From positions 4,650,001-4,714,000 of the forward strand of contig NZ_CP016793.1 of assembly GCF_001701025.1 (NCBI RefSeq): a stretch of 64,000 nt of DNA, given 5' to 3'. A program made the position numbers and the translations under genes. Below, piece after piece: positions 17,901 through 26,478 of the stretch. The first letter of the stretch is position 1; each line of letters opens with the position of its first letter. The notes under the pieces were generated by a model that was not told the origin of the DNA, made no database searches, and worked only from the letters and a program-made list of their open reading frames with translations. The stretch is from Lentzea guizhouensis. GTDB lineage: Bacteria; Actinomycetota; Actinomycetes; Mycobacteriales; Pseudonocardiaceae.

Positions 17901-18787
17901 CAGCGACCCTGGGGTGGGCCTGGAAAGTCGTTTGGGTATGTTGTGAACCGTGAACGTGCCGGTCAAGCGGGCGTTTCGGTACCGCTTCCACCCGACCGAG
18001 GTGCAAGCGGCGGAGCTGGCACGCACATTCGGGTGTGTGCGCAAGGTCTACAACCTGGCGTTGCAGGCCCGCGCGGAAGCGTGGACCCGACGCGGGGAAC
18101 GCGTCGGCTACGACGTGACGTCGGCGCTGTTGACCGAATGGAAACGCACGGACGAGCTCGCGTTCTTGCGCGAGGTGTCGTCGTCGGTGCCGTTGCAGCA
18201 GGCGTTGCGGCACCTGCAGGCGGCGTTCGCCCACTTCTTCGCCAAGCGTGCCCGGTATCCGCGGTACAAGTCGCGCAAGAAGTCGCGCGCAAGGCCCGCG
18301 TCAGAGTCGCCCGGCTGCACGCCCGGACAGCTGATCGACGATCCGACTTCCTGCACAAGATCACCACTCGGCTCGTGCGTGAGAACTGTGAGGATGGTGT
18401 GGTGCTGTTCCGGGCCGTGGCCTGACCCGCGCGATCAGTGATGCGGGCTGGCGGCAGTTCCGGCAGTTGCTGGAGTACAAAGCACGCTGGCGTGGACGTG
18501 ACGTGGTCGTGGTCGACCGCTGGTTCCCGTCCTCCAAGCTGTGTTCGGTCTGCGGCGCACTCGCAACGGAGCTGCCGTTGCGAGTGCGCACGTGGGCCTG
18601 TGCCTGCGGTACCTCCCACGACCGGGACGTGAACGCGGCACGCGACATCCTGGCCGCCGGGCTGGCGGTGTCGGTCTGTGGAGCCGGTGCAAGACCTCAA
18701 CGGAACAGTCCGGGCGGGCGGTCGGCGACGAAGCAGAAAGCTCGTGGCGTGAGCCTCGAGAACTCCCCTCAACCGCGAGGGGAAGAG
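17901..18787 (+). mobile_element. decayed IS200/IS605-type (TnpB) element
   Basis: An insertion element about 0.9 kb long carrying only a broken tnpB and no tnpA transposase. Its right end has a hairpin at 18764-18783 (TCCCCTC and GAGGGGA arms) followed by AGAGGTCAA, the kind of right end and guide-RNA scaffold seen in actinomycete TnpB elements. The left end is not sharply defined and lies somewhere in 17901-17945. It sits between the MFS and hydro-lyase genes, in the opposite orientation. Confidence 0.75.
17950..18787 (+). pseudogene. TnpB (OrfB) remnant with internal deletion and frameshift
   Basis: The N-terminal TnpB helices are intact (RAFRYRFHPTEVQAAELARTFGCVRKVYNLAL, residues 7-40). 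After KSRKKSRA the frame shifts into KARVRVARLHARTADRRSDFLHKITTRLVREN, then into a third stretch with DAGWRQFRQLLEYKARW, the zinc finger CSVC...CACG and the RuvC-III motif HDRDVNAARDI. Around 100 residues that should hold the first catalytic Asp, and the segment with the catalytic Glu, are missing. It cannot make an active RNA-guided nuclease. Confidence 0.88.
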
Positions 18788-18788
18788 G

Positions 18789-20033
18789 TCAATCCAGCTC
18801 CTTGTTCACCGTCTCCGGCAACCAGATGAGCGCCACGACCGCGATCCCGTAGGCGGCCGCTCCGAACAGCATCGCACCGCCGATGCCCATCCGGTCGGCC
18901 ATGAACCCGACCAGGCCGGGGAACACCGCACCGAACGCGCGCCCGAAGTTGTAGGTGAAGCCCTGCCCGGTGCCGCGCAGCTGCGTCGGGTAGAGCTCGG
19001 ACAGGTAGCTGCCGAACCCGCTGAAGATCGCGGACATGCAGAACCCGAGCGGGAAGCCCAGGAACATGACCAACGTGTTGGCGCCGTTGGGGATCTGCGT
19101 GTAGGCCACGATCAGCAACGCGCTGGCGATCGCGAAGAGCACGAAGGTCTTCTTGCGCCCCAGGTAGTCCGTCAGGTAGCCGCCGCAGACGTACCCGATC
19201 CACGCGCCGGTGATGAGGAACGCGAGGTACCCGCCGGTGCCGATGACGGTGAGCCCGCGTCCGGTCTGCAGGAACGCCGGCAGCCACGTGGCGAGCGTGT
19301 AGTAGCCGCCCTGCACGCCGGTCGCGAGCAGCGCGGCGAACAGCGTGGTCTTGAGGATCGGGCCCTGGAAGATCTTCGGGAACGTGCCGCGCGGCCGGGG
19401 CTGTGCCTTGACCTCGGGGGCGTCGTCGACGTTGCGGCGCACGTAGAAGATGAGGATCGCGGGCAGCGCACCGGTCCAGAACATGATCCGCCACGACCAG
19501 CTCGGATCCGCGAGCGAGCTGACCAGCGTGTTGACGATGACCGCCAGCCCCCAGCCCACCGCCCACGCGCTCTGGATGAACGCCACCGTGCGCCCGCGGT
19601 ACTTCGGCTTGCAGTACTCGGCCACGAGGATCGCGCCCGCGGCCCACTCACCGCCGAAGCCGAGTCCCTGCAGCGCCCGGAACGCCAGCAACGTCTCGTA
19701 GTTCGTCGCGAAGCCGCAGAGCACGGTGAAGAACGCGTACGCCGCCACCGTGATGACCAGCGTCTTCGCCCGGCCGAACCGGTCGGCCATGATGCCCGCG
19801 ACCGCGCCGCCGATCGCGCTCATCAGCAGCGTGCTGGTGCCCAGCAACCCGGCCTCTGCCTTGGTGAGGCCGAAGTAGCCGGTGATCGCGACCAGGCTCA
19901 GCGGCAGGACCCAGTAGTCGTAGGAGTCCAGCCCGTACCCGCCGAACGCACCGACGAAGGCGCGCTTGCCCTTCGCGCCGAGACTGCGGAACCAGGCGGC
20001 GCGCCCTGTCTCCTCGGTCGTGGTCGTGCTCAT
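18789..20033 (-). CDS. MFS metabolite:H+ symporter
   Basis: A 414-aa major facilitator with 12 predicted membrane segments. The loop 2-3 motif ADRFGRAKT and its second-half counterpart DYLGRKKT are present, and GLGFGGEWAAGAILVAEY in segment 4 is typical of the aromatic acid/carboxylate H+ symporter (AAHS/SHS) group. ATG at 20033 is preferred to an upstream ATG because GAGGTG precedes it. The last codons KELD and stop coincide with the right flank of the TnpB element. It probably imported the substrate of the DUF1445 enzyme; the substrate itself is unknown. Confidence 0.88.
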   Translation of the reverse strand: MSTTTTEETGRAAWFRSLGAKGKRAFVGAFGGYGLDSYDYWVLPLSLVAITGYFGLTKAEAGLLGTSTLLMSAIGGAVAGIMADRFGRAKTLVITVAAYAFFTVLCGFATNYETLLAFRALQGLGFGGEWAAGAILVAEYCKPKYRGRTVAFIQSAWAVGWGLAVIVNTLVSSLADPSWSWRIMFWTGALPAILIFYVRRNVDDAPEVKAQPRPRGTFPKIFQGPILKTTLFAALLATGVQGGYYTLATWLPAFLQTGRGLTVIGTGGYLAFLITGAWIGYVCGGYLTDYLGRKKTFVLFAIASALLIVAYTQIPNGANTLVMFLGFPLGFCMSAIFSGFGSYLSELYPTQLRGTGQGFTYNFGRAFGAVFPGLVGFMADRMGIGGAMLFGAAAYGIAVVALIWLPETVNKELD

Positions 20034-20084
20034 GGGACACCTCGCAGCGTGGTGGAGGAGTGGTGGAGTGTGATGTGGCACTCA

Positions 20085-20107
20085 CTGTAAGGATTGTTCA
20101 ACAATCC
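20085..20107 (-). promoter_or_regulatory. promoter and GntR-like operator of the MFS gene
   Basis: The perfect palindrome GGATTGTT-C-AACAATCC (20091-20107) contains TTGT-N3-ACAA, a core typical of GntR/FadR-type operators. A TACAGT -10 box abuts it (20090-20085, minus strand), upstream of the MFS start at 20033. No GntR gene is next to it, so the regulator is unknown. Confidence 0.55.
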
Positions 20108-20255
20108 CACAAGGCCACAATCCAACGATCCGACAACCGGCGTGCCGGGATGAGCCTGATGGCGTCCGCGGGTGCGGCTCAACGGTTCTGCGGGGCGGCC
20201 GACGTGCCATGTCCTGGAGCGGCGCAACAACCCACGTGACGCGCGCGTTGAGGCT

Positions 20256-21071
20256 GTGAACACCGGGAGGTCCACCATCACCACCACCTCGGCCGACGGC
20301 ACCGCCATCGTCCACCGCACCACCGGCACCGGCGAGGCCCTGGTGGTCGTGCCCGGCCCGCTCGAACAGGCCGAGGGGCTCGACGACCTCGCCGCCGGAC
20401 TGGCGGACGGGTTCGCCGTCCACGTGCTGGAGCGCCGCGGCCGGGGCGGCAGCGGCCCGTGCCGGCCCGGTCACGGCCTCCACACCGAGGTCGAGGACGT
20501 CCGCGCCGTCCTCGCGGCGACCGGTGCCCGCAAGCTGGTCGGGCTCAGCTCCGGTGCCGTGATCGCGCTGCAGACGGCGTTGCGGGTCCCCGGCATCACC
20601 CACGTGGTCGCCTGGGAGCCACCGGTCGGCGTGACCACCCGCAAGGCGGAGGTCTTCGCCCGGGTCGACCGTGAGCTGCGGAAGAACCAGCACGCGGAGG
20701 CCGTGGTCACGCTCCTCAAGGGACTGGAGGCCGGGCCACACCTCCTGCGAGCGGTGCCACGCGGGGTCCTGGTGGCACTGCTGCGCAAGTGGGATGAGGA
20801 GGAGGACCCGCGCGACATGCGCGAGCTCCTGCCGACGTTGCGCGACGACCTCCGGGTCGTGGCGGAGGGCAGCGAGAACCTCTGGCGCTTCACCGCCCTG
20901 CGCAGCGAGGTGCTGCTGGCGAGAGGCGCGAAGTCGCCGCGCTACCTCGCCGATGGCGTCACCGCGCTCGCGAAGACGCTGCCGCGCGCACGGCAAGCGG
21001 TCGCACCCGACGCGCACCACCTGAACCCCGAACGCGCGTTACCCGTGTTCCGGGACTTCCTCAAGAGCTAG
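20256..21071 (+). CDS. alpha/beta hydrolase
   Basis: A 271-aa alpha/beta-hydrolase fold protein. The nucleophile elbow GLSSGA holds the Ser; LVVVPGPLEQAEG is the oxyanion region, HVLERRGRGGSGPC resembles the RG.G.S motif, and a late DAHHLNPE supplies the His. GTG at 20256 is chosen (VNTGRSTITTTSADGTAI); there is no strong Shine-Dalgarno and an upstream GTG at 20172 is possible. The substrate is not deducible. It overlaps the convergent Lon-N-like gene by 4 bp. Confidence 0.75.
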   Translation: MNTGRSTITTTSADGTAIVHRTTGTGEALVVVPGPLEQAEGLDDLAAGLADGFAVHVLERRGRGGSGPCRPGHGLHTEVEDVRAVLAATGARKLVGLSSGAVIALQTALRVPGITHVVAWEPPVGVTTRKAEVFARVDRELRKNQHAEAVVTLLKGLEAGPHLLRAVPRGVLVALLRKWDEEEDPRDMRELLPTLRDDLRVVAEGSENLWRFTALRSEVLLARGAKSPRYLADGVTALAKTLPRARQAVAPDAHHLNPERALPVFRDFLKS

Positions 21072-21748
21072 TTGGGACTCGGCACGTGCCCGAACTCCGT
21101 CAGCGGCACCGGCACCGCCTTCAGTGCGCTCAGGATTCCGGTCTCCCGGTGCAGCATCCGCCGCACCAGCCGCAGCCTCCGCGCCGGCGACCGTTCCTCC
21201 AGCAACCGCTGCCTGTCCTCGACCGGCAGCAGGCAGTCCGCGGCAAGCAGGTACGACAGCGCGCCCAGGTCGACGTCCTCGTCGGGTGCTGACCAGTCCT
21301 CGCGGTGCCACGCCGCGCCGCAGTAGCGCTCGTGGGCCGCCCGCGCGCCGCGTTCCAGCAGGGGCACGACCTCCTGGGCGGCCTCGGGGACGGGGGCGTC
21401 GTCCAGGTACTCGACGCTGCCCAGCAGGTACGGGGCGGTGGTCGTGTCCACGTCGAGCAGGCGGAACCGCTTCACGCCGCGGGTGACGATGTCGAAGCGG
21501 CCCTCCGGGAGCGGGCGGGCGTCGAGGAGGTCGGCCGAGCAGCCGATGTCCTGCAGGGACCCGACGTTGTCGGCGCCCACCTCCCAGCCCTCCTTGATGC
21601 AGACCACGCCGAAGGTGCGGCCGAACAGGGTGCCGGTCATCAGGTCCACGACGAGCTGGCGGTAGCGCGGCTCGAAGATGTGCAGCGGCAAAGACGCGCT
21701 GGGCAGCAGCACGGTGCCCAGCGGGAACAGGGGGAGCGTCTCAGCCAC
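21068..21748 (-). CDS. Lon N-domain (substrate-binding) protein
   Basis: A 226-aa stand-alone LON substrate-binding (PUA-like) domain protein: LPLFPLGTVLLPSASLPLHIFEPRYRQLV at the N-terminus is the family signature, and no AAA+ or protease domain follows. GTG at 21748 is chosen over 21772 because a TAACGT -10 box lies 7 nt before it. Such proteins are widespread in actinomycetes and their role is unproven; substrate recruitment to a protease or RNA binding are guesses. Confidence 0.85.
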   Translation of the reverse strand: MAETLPLFPLGTVLLPSASLPLHIFEPRYRQLVVDLMTGTLFGRTFGVVCIKEGWEVGADNVGSLQDIGCSADLLDARPLPEGRFDIVTRGVKRFRLLDVDTTTAPYLLGSVEYLDDAPVPEAAQEVVPLLERGARAAHERYCGAAWHREDWSAPDEDVDLGALSYLLAADCLLPVEDRQRLLEERSPARRLRLVRRMLHRETGILSALKAVPVPLTEFGHVPSPN

Positions 21749-21758
21749 GCGTGCAACG

Positions 21759-22463
21759 TTACGGGGTGGCACTGCCGCCTGCTGGACGGCCGGATCCCGG
21801 CGGCCTCAGCACGGCGAACGGGTCGGTGACTTTGATTCCCCTTGCGCTGAACCGGAACAGTGCGGCGGGGCGGCCTCCGGACGGGCCGGGAGGGGCGGTG
21901 CCACCTGTGGGTTCCAGCAGCAACCGGCGTGACAGCACGCGTTGCAGGTTGGTCGCGGAGACCCGGTAGCCCAGCGCCGCGGAGTAGTGGTCGCGCAGCA
22001 GTGAGATCGTGAACTCCGGTGGTGCGAGCGCGAAGCCGAGGTTCGTGTACGACAGCTTCGAGCCCAGCCTGTGCCGCGCTCGCTGCACGATCGCGGAGTG
22101 GTCGAACGCCATGAGCGGCAACGACTCCACGCAGTGCCACCCCGTGTCGGCCGGCACCTCGGGGTCGACGTCGGAGGGGACCAGGCCGAGGAACGCGGTC
22201 GCCACCACGCGCGGACCGGGAACGCGGTCGGGCGCGCTGAAGACGGCCAGCTGCTCGACGTGTGACAACTGTCGCACGTCGACTTTCTCCGCCAGCTGAC
22301 GGCGGATCGACGACTCCACGTCCTCGTCCACCCGCAGCCCGCCACCCGGCAGCGACCAGCGGTGAGCGTGTGGCTCCCTGGCGCGCTCCCACAGCATGAC
22401 CTGGAGTGACGCACCTCTCACCCGCAGCACAGCTGCCAGAACTTCGTGTCCCACGCCCGCCAC
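21759..22463 (-). CDS. nrtR: NrtR-type Nudix repressor of NAD synthesis
   Basis: A 234-aa protein with an N-terminal Nudix-like domain ([26 protein letters not shown]) and a C-terminal winged HTH ([23 protein letters not shown]). In the Nudix box the catalytic REUxEE reads RQLAEK, so hydrolysis is probably lost, as in NrtR regulators that sense ADP-ribose or a related NAD metabolite. It is divergent from nadABC across a palindrome, the expected arrangement. GTG at 22463 is preferred because TAGTAT lies 7 nt upstream; 22484 and 22454 are alternatives. Confidence 0.88.
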   Translation of the reverse strand: MAGVGHEVLAAVLRVRGASLQVMLWERAREPHAHRWSLPGGGLRVDEDVESSIRRQLAEKVDVRQLSHVEQLAVFSAPDRVPGPRVVATAFLGLVPSDVDPEVPADTGWHCVESLPLMAFDHSAIVQRARHRLGSKLSYTNLGFALAPPEFTISLLRDHYSAALGYRVSATNLQRVLSRRLLLEPTGGTAPPGPSGGRPAALFRFSARGIKVTDPFAVLRPPGSGRPAGGSATP

Positions 22464-22470
22464 TCGGCTG

Positions 22471-22507
22471 ATACTATCGGCCACGTTTTCGACCAATAGG
22501 CGAAAAC
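22471..22507. promoter_or_regulatory. nrtR/nadA divergent promoter and NrtR operator
   Basis: Inverted repeat GTTTTCG (22485-22491) and CGAAAAC (22501-22507), 9 bp apart. The sequence ATACTAT (22471-22477) gives TAGTAT as -10 for nrtR on the minus strand and TACTAT as -10 for nadA on the plus strand, overlapping by 5 bp. The operator would cover the start of the nadA transcript and the -35 zone of nrtR. NrtR binding is inferred from genome context. Confidence 0.65.
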
Positions 22508-22527
22508 CCCGGATCGAGGAGGCAGTG

Positions 22528-23547
22528 ATGGTCGCTACCGCAATCGTGGAGCGAACCGCGTCGGGTGTGTACGGCGGAGTCGAGCCGAACGCCGCGTGGC
22601 GGGACGAGGTGCTGCGGCTCGCGGAGGAGCGGGACGCCGTCATCCTGGCGCACAACTACCAGCTGCCCGAGATCCAGGACATCGCCCACCACACCGGCGA
22701 CTCGCTCGCGTTGTCGCGCATCGCCGCGCAGTCCGACGCGCAGACCATCATCTTCTGCGGCGTGCACTTCATGGCCGAGACGGCGAAGATCCTGTCGCCG
22801 GAGAAGACCGTGCTGATCCCGGACGAGCGCGCGGGCTGCTCGCTCGCCGACTCGATCACCGGCGCGCAGCTGCGCGAGTGGAAGGCGCAGCACCCCGGCG
22901 CGGTCGTCGTGTCCTATGTGAACACCACCGCCGAGGTCAAGGCGGAGACCGACATCTGCTGCACGTCGTCGAACGCCGTCGACGTGGTGCGCTCGATCCC
23001 GGCCGACCGCGAGGTGCTGTTCTGCCCGGACCAGTTCCTGGGCGCGCACGTCAAGCGTGAGACCGGTCGTGACAACCTGCACATCTGGGCCGGCGAGTGC
23101 CACGTGCACGCCGGCATCAACGGCCCGGAGCTCGCCGAGCGCGCCGCCGCGAACCCGGACGCGGACCTGTTCATCCACCCGGAGTGCGGCTGCGCCACCA
23201 GTGCGCTGTACCTGAGCGGCGAGGGCATCGTGCCGGCGGAGAAGGTCAAGATCCTCTCGACCGGTGACATGATCACCGCCGCGCGCTCGACGAACGCCCG
23301 CAAGGTGCTCGTCGCGACCGAGGTCGGCATGCTGCACCAGCTGCGCAAGGCCGCCCCGGAGATCGACTTCCGCGCCGTCAACGACCGCGCGTCCTGCACC
23401 TACATGAAGATGATCACGCCGGCCGCGCTGCTGCGGTGCGTGCGCGACGGGCTGGACGAGGTGCACGTGGACCTGGAGACCGCCAAGCGCGCCCAGGGCG
23501 CCGTGCAGCGCATGATCGAGATCGGCCAGCCCGGCGGCGGTGAGTGA
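22528..23547 (+). CDS. nadA: quinolinate synthase NadA
   Basis: Quinolinate synthase (339 aa), a [4Fe-4S] enzyme that condenses iminoaspartate with dihydroxyacetone phosphate. [21 protein letters not shown] near the start, [35 protein letters not shown], and HPECGC give the conserved substrate and cluster residues. ATG at 22528 has GAGGAGGC 5 nt upstream. First gene of nadA-nadB-nadC; its stop overlaps the nadB start. Confidence 0.97.
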   Translation: MVATAIVERTASGVYGGVEPNAAWRDEVLRLAEERDAVILAHNYQLPEIQDIAHHTGDSLALSRIAAQSDAQTIIFCGVHFMAETAKILSPEKTVLIPDERAGCSLADSITGAQLREWKAQHPGAVVVSYVNTTAEVKAETDICCTSSNAVDVVRSIPADREVLFCPDQFLGAHVKRETGRDNLHIWAGECHVHAGINGPELAERAAANPDADLFIHPECGCATSALYLSGEGIVPAEKVKILSTGDMITAARSTNARKVLVATEVGMLHQLRKAAPEIDFRAVNDRASCTYMKMITPAALLRCVRDGLDEVHVDLETAKRAQGAVQRMIEIGQPGGGE

Positions 23548-25175
23548 TGACCGCGCGCTGGGAGGCGCGGGCCGACCTGATCGTGGTCGGCACGGGCGTG
23601 GCGGGCCTGACCGCCGCCCTGAGGGCCCGTGAGCTGGGACTGCGGGTCCTGGTCGTCACGAAGGCCGCGGGCGACGACGGCAACACCCGCTGGGCACAGG
23701 GTGGTGTCGCGGTCGTCATGGAGGACCAGCACGACCCCGGCGACTCGGTCGCCCGGCACATCGACGACACGCTGACGGCGGGCGCAGGTCTGTGCGACGA
23801 CGCCGCCGTCACCGCGATCATCACCGACGGGCCCGCCGCGGTGGCCCGGCTGCGGGAGCGCGGCGCGATGTTCGACGCGCGGCCCGACGGCCTGCTCGAA
23901 CGGACCCGCGAGGGTGGCCACAGCGCGTTCCGGGTCGTGCACGCCGGCGGTGACGCGACCGGTGCCGAGGTCGAACGCGCACTGCTCAAGGCCACTGTGG
24001 ACGGCCGGGTTCCCCTGCTGGAGAACCACGTCGCGGTCGACGCGGTGAAGACGCCGCTCGGTGCGGTCGGCGGTCTGCTGGTGCTCGACGGCAACGGCGT
24101 GCCCGGCGTGCTGACCGCGCCCGCCGTGCTGCTCGCGACCGGTGGTCTCGGCCAGATGTACCAGGCGACCTCGAACCCGTCGGTGGCGACGGGCGACGGC
24201 CTCGCGCTCGCGTTGCGGGCCGGTGCGCTGGCCGCGGACGTCGAGTTCATCCAGTTCCACCCGACCGTGCTCTACACGGGCCGGGGCGCGCGTGGCCGGT
24301 GCCCGCTCGTCACGGAGGCCGTGCGCGGCGAGGGAGCGGTGCTGGTCGACGCGACGGGCGCGCGCGTGATGAAGGGCGTGCACCCGCTGGAGGACCTCGC
24401 CCCGCGCGACGTCGTGGCGGCGGCGATCACCCGGCACATGGCACTGGAGCCCGGTGGCGTCGACGACCACGTGTTCCTGGACGCGACCTCGTTGCACGAC
24501 ATGGCTTCCCGGTTCCCGACCGTGTACGCGGCCTGCGCGTCGGTGGGCATCGACCCGGCCGTGGACCCGATCCCGGTCGCCCCGGCGGCGCACTTCGCCT
24601 GCGGTGGTGTCGTGTCCACCGTCGACGGCCGCACCGGCGTGACCGGCCTCTACGCCGTCGGCGAGGTGGCCCGCACGGGTCTGCACGGCGCGAACCGGCT
24701 GGCGTCCAACAGCCTGCTCGAAGGCCTGGTCTGCGGCACCCGTGCGGCCGATGCCGTGGCGTCGGACCTGGCACTGGGCCTGATCGCACCGGCGCGCGCC
24801 GTCGAACCGTCGCTGCCGACCGCGCCCGTGGCCGACCGTGACCTGCTGCAGCGCGTGATGTCGCGGTACGCCGCGATCGGCCGGGACGCCGAGGGCCTCG
24901 CGGTCGTCGGCTCGGTGCTCGACGTGTCCACTGTGGACAAGCAGCTGGAGTCCCGCGAGCTGGTCGAGGACGCGGCGCTCACCACGGCGGCCCGCGCGTT
25001 GATCGCGGCGGCCCAGGAACGCACGGAGTCGCGCGGCTGCCACGTGCGCACCGACTTCACCGCGCGTTCGACCACGTGGCAGCGCAGTCAGCTCGTCCGG
25101 CTCACCCCGACCGGCCAGCCCGTGCTGGCCGACCCGGTGCTGGCCGATCCCGCTCTGGTGGAGGGTGTCGCATGA
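23547..25175 (+). CDS. nadB: L-aspartate oxidase NadB
   Basis: FAD enzyme (542 aa) that oxidises L-aspartate to iminoaspartate for NadA. The dinucleotide-binding motif VVGTGVAGLTAALRA is at residues 12-26, the flavin loop reads GNTRWAQGGVAVV, and the catalytic region EFIQFHPTVLY and HGANRLASNSLLEGLV are present. The ATG at 23547 shares its first base with the nadA stop; GTG at 23544 is also in frame. The last four bases overlap the nadC start (ATGA). Regulation by NrtR is expected through the operon promoter. Confidence 0.97.
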   Translation: MTARWEARADLIVVGTGVAGLTAALRARELGLRVLVVTKAAGDDGNTRWAQGGVAVVMEDQHDPGDSVARHIDDTLTAGAGLCDDAAVTAIITDGPAAVARLRERGAMFDARPDGLLERTREGGHSAFRVVHAGGDATGAEVERALLKATVDGRVPLLENHVAVDAVKTPLGAVGGLLVLDGNGVPGVLTAPAVLLATGGLGQMYQATSNPSVATGDGLALALRAGALAADVEFIQFHPTVLYTGRGARGRCPLVTEAVRGEGAVLVDATGARVMKGVHPLEDLAPRDVVAAAITRHMALEPGGVDDHVFLDATSLHDMASRFPTVYAACASVGIDPAVDPIPVAPAAHFACGGVVSTVDGRTGVTGLYAVGEVARTGLHGANRLASNSLLEGLVCGTRAADAVASDLALGLIAPARAVEPSLPTAPVADRDLLQRVMSRYAAIGRDAEGLAVVGSVLDVSTVDKQLESRELVEDAALTTAARALIAAAQERTESRGCHVRTDFTARSTTWQRSQLVRLTPTGQPVLADPVLADPALVEGVA

Positions 25176-26011
25176 CCGAGTTCGACTGGGACGACGCGAA
25201 CCGCGTCATCCAGCTCGCCCTGGAGGAGGACCTCCGCTACGGCCTCGACGCCACGACGCTGGCCACGGTGCCGGAGAAGGCCGTCGCGACCGCGGAGATC
25301 ACCCCGCGCGCGGCGGGCGTGCTGTGCGGCGTCTCCGTTGCGAGGGCGGCTTTCCAGCGCTACCTGCCCGAGGTCGAGGTCCTGTCCGAGGCGCCTGACG
25401 GTGTCAAGGCGGTGCCCGGCGAACCCGCTCTGGTGCTGACCGGACCGGCCCGCGGCCTGCTCACGGTCGAGCGCACGGCGTTGAACCTGGTCTGCCACCT
25501 GTCCGGCATCGCGACGCAGACCGCGCGCTGGGTCGACGCGGTCGAGGGCACGGGTGCCGCGGTCCGCGACTCCCGCAAGACGTTGCCCGGCCTGCGGTTG
25601 CTGCAGAAGTACGCCGTGCGGTGCGGCGGCGGCGTGAACCACCGGATGGGCCTCGGCGACGCGATCCTCATCAAGGACAACCACGTCGCCGCGGCCGGTT
25701 CGGTCGGCGCCGCGATCCGCGCGGCCCGCGAGCACGCCCCCGACCTGCTGATGGAGGTCGAGGTCGACAGCCTCGCGCAGCTCGACGAGGCCCTGACCGA
25801 GGGCGCGGAACTGGTGCTGCTGGACAACTTCACGCCCGAGCAGTGCGCGCAGGCGGTGGCCCGCAGGCCGGCGGGCGTCAAGCTGGAGGCGTCCGGCGGG
25901 CTCACGCTGGACGTGGCCCGCCGGTACGCCGAGACAGGTGTGGACTACCTCGCGGTGGGCGGTCTCACGCACTCCAGCCCGTCACTCGACCTCGGCTTGG
26001 ACCTCCGCTAG
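25172..26011 (+). CDS. nadC: nicotinate-nucleotide pyrophosphorylase NadC
   Basis: Quinolinate phosphoribosyltransferase (279 aa) that makes nicotinate mononucleotide with release of CO2. Key motifs are ERTALNLVCHLSGIAT, the PRPP/quinolinate-binding DSRKTLPGLR, KYAVRCGGGVNHRMGL, LIKDNH and EVEVD. The ATG overlaps the nadB stop, and the longer in-frame start inside nadB is rejected. Its 3' end overlaps the minus-strand monooxygenase-like gene by 30 bp. Confidence 0.97.
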   Translation: MTEFDWDDANRVIQLALEEDLRYGLDATTLATVPEKAVATAEITPRAAGVLCGVSVARAAFQRYLPEVEVLSEAPDGVKAVPGEPALVLTGPARGLLTVERTALNLVCHLSGIATQTARWVDAVEGTGAAVRDSRKTLPGLRLLQKYAVRCGGGVNHRMGLGDAILIKDNHVAAAGSVGAAIRAAREHAPDLLMEVEVDSLAQLDEALTEGAELVLLDNFTPEQCAQAVARRPAGVKLEASGGLTLDVARRYAETGVDYLAVGGLTHSSPSLDLGLDLR

Positions 26012-26407
26012 CGGCCGGTACCGCTCGACGCTCACGTGCTGGACGCCGGGGAAGTTCTGCACCCGGCGCCAGTCCGTGGTCTGCGAACCGACACCACCAC
26101 CGGACGACAGCGCGTCGACGTGGTCCTCGGCGCTGACCCACTCCGCGTAGTTGATGACGCGCTTGCCGTCGTCGCGGATGTGGAACGCCGCGGAGATGCC
26201 ACCGGGATGGGGGTTCGGATCGCTGCCGAGCGCCACGAACACCGAGTCGACCCAGCCGCGCGCGGTGGCCACGTCCTCGGTGTCGACGGTGACGAGCACG
26301 ACGCAGCCGACCTCCTTGGCGCCGCTCGACTCGCCGGAGCGGTAGAGCGTGTAGCCGTCGAGGTCGGTGCGGCCGCGGACGAACGAGGGCAACTGTGGAA
26401 GAGTCAT
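25982..26407 (-). CDS. dimeric alpha/beta-barrel (ABM-like) protein
   Basis: A 141-aa protein of the antibiotic biosynthesis monooxygenase-like fold: two related beta-alpha-beta halves, with VGCVVLVTVDTEDVATARGWVDSV and AFHIRDDGKRVINYAEWVSAEDHVDAL. Members include small cofactor-free monooxygenases and heme-degrading enzymes; catalytic residues cannot be assigned here. GAGGAC precedes the ATG. Convergent with nadC and overlapping it by 30 bp. Confidence 0.7.
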   Translation of the reverse strand: MTLPQLPSFVRGRTDLDGYTLYRSGESSGAKEVGCVVLVTVDTEDVATARGWVDSVFVALGSDPNPHPGGISAAFHIRDDGKRVINYAEWVSAEDHVDALSSGGGVGSQTTDWRRVQNFPGVQHVSVERYRPLAEVQAEVE

Positions 26408-26478
26408 GTCCTCGATCCTGGGAGCTCGACCTAACCCGAGGTCAAGCGTTCAGCCGAACGAACAGCCCAGCCCAGCCC

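Larger units (their letters stand above)
17885..18803. repeat. 15/16 direct repeat flanking the TnpB element
   Basis: GTCATTCCAGCTCCTT at 17885-17900 and GTCAATCCAGCTCCTT at 18788-18803 differ at one base. On the minus strand the first is the ribosome binding site and start (AAGGAGCTGGAATGAC) of the hydro-lyase, and the second is the last codons and stop (AAG GAG CTG GAT TGA) of the MFS gene. The interval is exactly the decayed transposon. IS200/IS605-type elements do not make such target duplications. Confidence 0.7.

Noticed and set aside
23400..25043. 547-aa open frame on the minus strand
   Set aside because: Shadow of nadB; no motif, and overlaps a conserved operon fully.
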